From Pseudomonadota bacterium (lineage in GTDB: Bacteria; Pseudomonadota; Gammaproteobacteria; Enterobacterales; Enterobacteriaceae): a stretch of 8,442 bases of DNA. A program made the translations under genes and the position numbers. The notes beneath the pieces are model-generated. The model worked only from the letters and a program-made list of their open reading frames with translations. It ran no database searches and was not told the origin of the DNA. Numbering within the stretch: the stretch's first letter is position 1; each line of letters starts with the position of its first letter. The DNA is taken from NCBI GenBank assembly GCA_023425455.1, contig JAFACP010000004.1:1-8442 (forward strand), in the 5' to 3' direction. Below are positions 6,001 through 8,442 of this stretch, piece by piece.

Positions 6001-6816
6001 TTAGTGAGTAAGTCCGGTGCGATAACGGCTGGCGGGTACATTACTGGAGAGGTGCGGGATCATGGCCTGCCGACTCCGCTCCATGGCTTGCCAGTAAGCG
6101 TCGTTATGCAGTGACGGGATGGTGACAAGTTCCCCGTTAAGAAAACCCGCCAGCGCCGCATCCACCAGGTCGTAAGCACTCATGACTATTGACTTATCGA
6201 GTTGTTCAAGGGATAAACCGCCGTTGTCCCAGAACGGTGTTGCTGTCGCTCCCGGCAGCACGGCCTGAATGTGAATGCCCTTTTCAGAGAGTTCATGATG
6301 GAGTGACTGACTGAAGGCCAGAACAAAGGCCTTAGTGCCGCCGTACACGCCGTTAAGCAGTTCCGGCGCAAGGCTGACAATCGATGAGATATTGATGATG
6401 GCCCCCCCACCTCGCGCGACAAAACCAGGAACCACGCTGTAAGTCAGACGGGTCAGGGCGACGACATTAAGATTAATCATCGCCTGCATTTGATCGACGT
6501 CACTGGACAACAAAGGTGTATGTGTACCGACTCCGGCATTGTTCACCAGCAGGGTAATGCTGGCATCGGCGCGCAGTTTCCTCTCCACTGCTGCCAGCTG
6601 TTGGGTATCACCCAGATCAGCTGCAAGCACTTCCACACTGCGTGCGGTGTCCGCAGTAATGTGGCTGGCCATCTGATTCAGGCGGTTATGATTACGGGCG
6701 ATAATGATCAGGTCGTATCCCATGTGCGCCAGTCGACTGGCGTAAACAGCACCGATGCCGGTGGATGCACCAGTGATGACGGCAGTGCCTTTACCTGGAT
6801 TTGTTGTGAGACTCAT
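6001..6816 (-). CDS. SDR family NAD(P)-dependent oxidoreductase, first gene of the operon
   Basis: 271 residues. Classical SDR motifs: TGASTGIG (15-22), NNAG (92-95), Asn117, Ser145, Tyr158 and Lys162 (YGGTK), then PG at 188-189. The cofactor strand IIIARN(H)NR carries Arg41, suggesting NADP(H). AAAGGAG lies 6 bases before the ATG, a strong start. The C-terminal 60 residues (from about SAYDLVDAALAGFLNGE) resemble SDRs of the DltE/SadH type. It is only distantly similar to the following SDR, so the pair is not a recent tandem duplication. Two different SDRs in one operon suggest two successive steps or two stereochemistries. Confidence 0.93.
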   Translation of the reverse strand: MSLTTNPGKGTAVITGASTGIGAVYASRLAHMGYDLIIIARNHNRLNQMASHITADTARSVEVLAADLGDTQQLAAVERKLRADASITLLVNNAGVGTHTPLLSSDVDQMQAMINLNVVALTRLTYSVVPGFVARGGGAIINISSIVSLAPELLNGVYGGTKAFVLAFSQSLHHELSEKGIHIQAVLPGATATPFWDNGGLSLEQLDKSIVMSAYDLVDAALAGFLNGELVTIPSLHNDAYWQAMERSRQAMIPHLSSNVPASRYRTGLTH

Positions 6817-6854
6817 TACAGACTCCTTTCGATCACCATTGATTCGATGAGGAA

Positions 6855-6888
6855 ATCATAAGTGAGAAAGAAATGTCGTAAATGACGA
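6855..6888 (-). promoter_or_regulatory. Candidate promoter of the SDR-MFS-GlxA operon with an overlapping inverted repeat
   Basis: On the minus strand, TATGAT (complement of 6855-6860) is a good -10 box and TTTACG (complement of 6877-6882) a fair -35, 16 bases apart; the ATG is about 40 bases downstream. TCGT (6876-6879) and ACGA (6885-6888) form a T-N11-A inverted repeat across the -35. This is a LysR-type pattern, yet no LysR gene lies in the window. The hexamer ATCGTC on the minus strand at 6884-6889 also occurs in the AraC-site repeats at 1601-1630, but singly. Confidence 0.35.
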
Positions 6889-6901
6889 TTGTGGTAGTTA
6901 T

Positions 6902-7258
6902 TTAGGACATGGCATATTTCAGTTCGGGTAGCGGGCAGGAGAGAAAGTAACAATCGGGCTGCGGTTTCATTTCAGCCACATAAGCCTGCTTACGGTGTAC
7001 AGTAATGCCCGCTCCTGCACGAAACGGATATTCTCCTGGAGCTGGAGGTCTGCTAAGAGCGAAGAGGGGCAGTTAGTCAATTATTGCCGATGGTTTTTCA
7101 TTCACGGGCGACCAATAGCCACCGTTGCCATGATAGGTTTCAGCACCCAATACAAACTGACACACCGTATCTCCAATCTTATCTATTTCCGATGTCTGAA
7201 TAAGCCTGATACTATCTCTAGGTGTTTTCCGGTTATCTACTGCAATAAGGAAAATTTT
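6902..7258 (-). pseudogene. Possible gene remnant, one in-frame stop
   Basis: A single minus-strand frame is open over 119 codons from 7258 to a TAA at 6902-6904, except for one TAA at 7073-7075. The right half (7076-7258) reads like a real protein: IAVDNRKTPRDSIRLIQTSE, then VCQFVLGAETYHGNGGYW, ending EKPSAIID. The left half reads through dispersed-repeat copy 3 and ends CYFLSCPLPELKYAMS. The dividing stop lies exactly where the repeat begins. No good ATG with Shine-Dalgarno exists at the right edge, where a TGA (7259-7261) closes the frame. I do not recognise the family. Either a decayed gene into which the repeat was inserted, or a chance open frame. Confidence 0.3.
7004..7074 (+). repeat. 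Degenerate dispersed repeat, copy 3 (right of metabolic block)
   Basis: Begins AATGCCCGCTCCTGCAC and ends GCTAAGAGCGAAGAGGGGC-AGTT. It matches the copy at 774-845 at about two-thirds of positions, in the same orientation, so copies 2 and 3 are direct repeats flanking the whole block 846-7003. Confidence 0.6.
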
Positions 7259-7260
7259 TC

Positions 7261-7545
7261 ATGGATTTAGCAGGTGAAATGCGCAGGCTGCAGGAACAGC
7301 GCAAAACTATGTTCAGTCTCAATCACTATGATTCCGTCGCGGCATACGTTACCCAGCTTCTGGAAAAACATGCCAGTGGCGAAGCCACCACAAACGCTAC
7401 AATGAACGACATAATGATCATGTTTCTGGCCGTGGATAACGGGGATGCTGTTGCTCTGCAGAATATGATATCTCCGCCGAACTGGCCCAGCAAGACCGGT
7501 AATCCGTCCGGTGGGAACCGCACCAACGCCCCGGGACGAAAGTAA
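7261..7545 (+). CDS. Small protein of unknown function
   Basis: 94 codons from an ATG with AAGGA (7247-7251) 9 bases upstream to a TAA, followed after 10 bases by a good terminator; this complete gene layout supports it being real. I do not recognise it. Residues 1-70 look helical and soluble (GEMRRLQEQRKTMF, YVTQLLEKHASG, MNDIMIMFLAVDNGDAVALQ) and the last 24 are rich in Pro, Gly, Asn and Ser (SPPNWPSKTGNPSGGNRT), probably disordered. No signal peptide, membrane helix or Cys. A weak -10 (TACTAT, 7210-7215) has no matching -35. It does not resemble an antitoxin or toxin I know despite lying beside relBE. Confidence 0.55.
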   Translation: MDLAGEMRRLQEQRKTMFSLNHYDSVAAYVTQLLEKHASGEATTNATMNDIMIMFLAVDNGDAVALQNMISPPNWPSKTGNPSGGNRTNAPGRK

Positions 7546-7555
7546 CCCCCGCAAT

Positions 7556-7585
7556 AAGGTCGTTCATACGGCCTTTTTCTTCTTT
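7556..7585 (+). terminator. Intrinsic terminator of the 94-residue gene
   Basis: AAGGTCGT (7556-7563) pairs with ACGGCCTT (7568-7575) as an 8-bp stem with one T-G wobble and a TCAT loop, followed by TTTTTCTTCTTTT. The remainder of the 339-base gap 7546-7884 holds a small GCTGCG/CGCAGC stem (7642-7660), the repeat at 7751-7776 and the relB promoter. Confidence 0.75.
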
Positions 7586-7750
7586 TCCTGAGAATGGACA
7601 CGCCGCCTTTTCGATCCATGGCTGGCGTTTCGTTAACTGCAGCTGCGGGGCAAGCGCAGCCTGGTAGTCAATAGACACTGGCAACTGAGAACCTGTCATA
7701 AGTATCCCTGCAAAATGGACCATCAATTTTAGAGGACCTCTGGCACTCCA

Positions 7751-7776
7751 ACTTCTGCTCATGGCACAAAGCGGAC
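7751..7776 (+). repeat. Degenerate dispersed repeat, copy 4 (head only)
   Basis: The 25 bases 7752-7776 (ending TGGCACAAAGCGGAC) match 776-800 at 20 positions. Only the head of the repeat is present. It separates the 94-residue gene from the relBE promoter. Confidence 0.5.
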
Positions 7777-7820
7777 AGTGATCACCGTTCTTACGACTAC
7801 TTTCTGACTTACTTCGTGAC

Positions 7821-7849
7821 TTGCCCTAAGCATGTTGTAGTGCGATACT
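7821..7849 (+). promoter_or_regulatory. relBE promoter
   Basis: TTGCCC (7821-7826) and GATACT (7844-7849) are separated by 17 bases, and TGC directly before the -10 makes it an extended -10 promoter. The layout is that of the E. coli relBE promoter as I recall it. Confidence 0.8.
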
Positions 7850-7872
7850 TGTAATGACATTTGTAATTACAA
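7849..7872. promoter_or_regulatory. relO operator: four contiguous hexamers
   Basis: Four adjacent hexamers fit the RelB half-site A/T-TGT-A/C-A: TTGTAA (7849-7854, plus), ATGTCA (7855-7860, minus), TTGTAA (7861-7866, plus) and TTGTAA (7867-7872, minus). They overlap the end of the -10 and the start site, so RelB and RelB-RelE can block transcription, with the known dependence on toxin:antitoxin ratio. Confidence 0.85.
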
Positions 7873-7884
7873 GGGGTGTAAGAC

Positions 7885-8124
7885 ATGGGTAGCATTAACC
7901 TACGTATTGACGATGAACTTAAAGCGCGTTCTTACGCCGCGCTTGAAAAAATGGGCGTAACTCCTTCTGAAGCGCTTCGTCTCATGCTCGAGTATATCGC
8001 TGACAATGAACGCTTGCCGTTCAAACAGACACTCCTGAGTGATGAAGATGCTGAACTTGTGGAGATAGTGAAAGAACGACTTCGTAATCCTAAGCCAGTA
8101 CGTGTGACGCTGGATGAACTCTGA
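7885..8124 (+). CDS. relB: Antitoxin RelB
   Basis: 79 residues, full length. It appears the same as E. coli K-12 RelB from memory. The N-terminal ribbon-helix-helix (SINLRIDDELKARSYAALEK, then TPSEALRLMLEYI) dimerises and binds the operator directly upstream. The C-terminal part (from about LPFKQTLLSDEDAELV to VRVTLDEL) wraps around RelE and is the Lon-sensitive region in the studied protein. AAGGGG lies 8 bases before the ATG. The stop codon overlaps the relE start by one base (TGATG), so the two are translationally coupled. Confidence 0.98.
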   Translation: MGSINLRIDDELKARSYAALEKMGVTPSEALRLMLEYIADNERLPFKQTLLSDEDAELVEIVKERLRNPKPVRVTLDEL

Positions 8125-8411
8125 TGGCGTATTTTCTGGATTTTGACGAGCGGGCACTAAAGGAATGGCGAAAGCTGGGCTCGACGGTACGTGAACAGTT
8201 GAAAAAGAAGCTGGTTGAAGTACTTGAGTCACCCCGGATTGAAGCAAACAAGCTCCGTGGTATGCCTGATTGTTACAAGATTAAGCTCCGGTCTTCAGGC
8301 TATCGCCTTGTATACCAGGTTATAGACGAGAAAGTTGTCGTTTTCGTGATTTCTGTTGGGAAAAGAGAACGCTCGGAAGTATATAGCGAGGCGGTCAAAC
8401 GCATTCTCTGA
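8124..8411 (+). CDS. relE: mRNA interferase toxin RelE
   Basis: 95 residues, full length and apparently the E. coli K-12 sequence. RelE cuts mRNA in the ribosomal A site. All residues known to matter are present: Lys52, Lys54, Arg61, Arg81 and Tyr87, so the toxin should be active. It has no Shine-Dalgarno of its own beyond the coupling to relB. In K-12 the operon continues with the Hok-type gene hokD; the 31 bases after the relE stop (8412-8442) look like the start of that intercistronic stretch, but the window ends before any hok gene would begin. Confidence 0.98.
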   Translation: MAYFLDFDERALKEWRKLGSTVREQLKKKLVEVLESPRIEANKLRGMPDCYKIKLRSSGYRLVYQVIDEKVVVFVISVGKRERSEVYSEAVKRIL

Positions 8412-8442
8412 ACCAAAGCATGACATCTCTGTTTCGCACCGA

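Noticed and set aside
846..6840. Shared 10-mer GATCACCATT at 850-859 and 6831-6840 as possible attachment-site repeats of the block
   Set aside because: A 10-base match between two places is expected by chance several times in a window of this size, and it is not at symmetrical positions relative to the repeat copies.
7418..7762. Minus-strand 114-codon frame with an internal ATG preceded by AGGGA (MTGSQLPVSIDY...)
   Set aside because: Its 3' half lies opposite the better-supported 94-residue gene and its terminator, and I recognise no family. The 5' half could be a small remnant but is not strong enough to call.
1..8442. CRISPR arrays, tRNA or rRNA genes, integrase genes
   Set aside because: No regularly spaced repeats, no tRNA-like cloverleaf or CCA end, and no complete recombinase gene seen on either strand.

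Overview
The window looks like an accessory segment of an enterobacterial chromosome or large plasmid, most likely Escherichia or a close relative. The RelB and RelE proteins at the right end agree, as far as I can recall, with those of E. coli K-12. Shine-Dalgarno sequences are strong and spacing is compact. No housekeeping gene or RNA gene is visible.

Layout from left to right. (1) 1-255: the C-terminal tail of an unrecognised, possibly transposase, gene, followed by a non-coding stretch with an 11-bp inverted repeat that may be the end of an insertion sequence. (2) 475-738: a small orphan gene with weak AP2-like features. (3) 986-6816: a seven-gene metabolic/efflux block. It holds an AhpD-like carboxymuconolactone decarboxylase family protein (minus), a divergent cupin-AraC regulator (plus), an ABM-type monooxygenase (minus) that meets the AraC gene tail to tail, and a minus-strand operon reading SDR, SDR (DltE-like), MFS transporter, GlxA-type regulator. 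(4) 6902-7258: a minus-strand reading frame with one in-frame stop, probably a gene remnant. (5) 7261-7545: a small orphan gene with a good downstream terminator. (6) 7821-8411: a complete relBE toxin-antitoxin operon with its promoter and four-hexamer operator.

A degenerate short repeat built on GTCCGCT / AGCGGAC units occurs at 311-340, 774-845, 7004-7074 and 7751-7776, all in the same orientation. It lies at each junction between the modules, so the window reads as a mosaic of cargo pieces joined at or near copies of one repeat.

Working model (inference): the block handles a small reactive organic compound, with redox enzymes (two SDRs, ABM, AhpD-like protein) and an exporter. A cupin-AraC sensor controls the AhpD-like gene through two direct repeats 21 bp apart, and a GlxA-type sensor is co-transcribed with the SDR/MFS operon. 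The substrate cannot be read from the sequence. The SDR-MFS boundary carries two mutually exclusive RNA stems and may be a control point.
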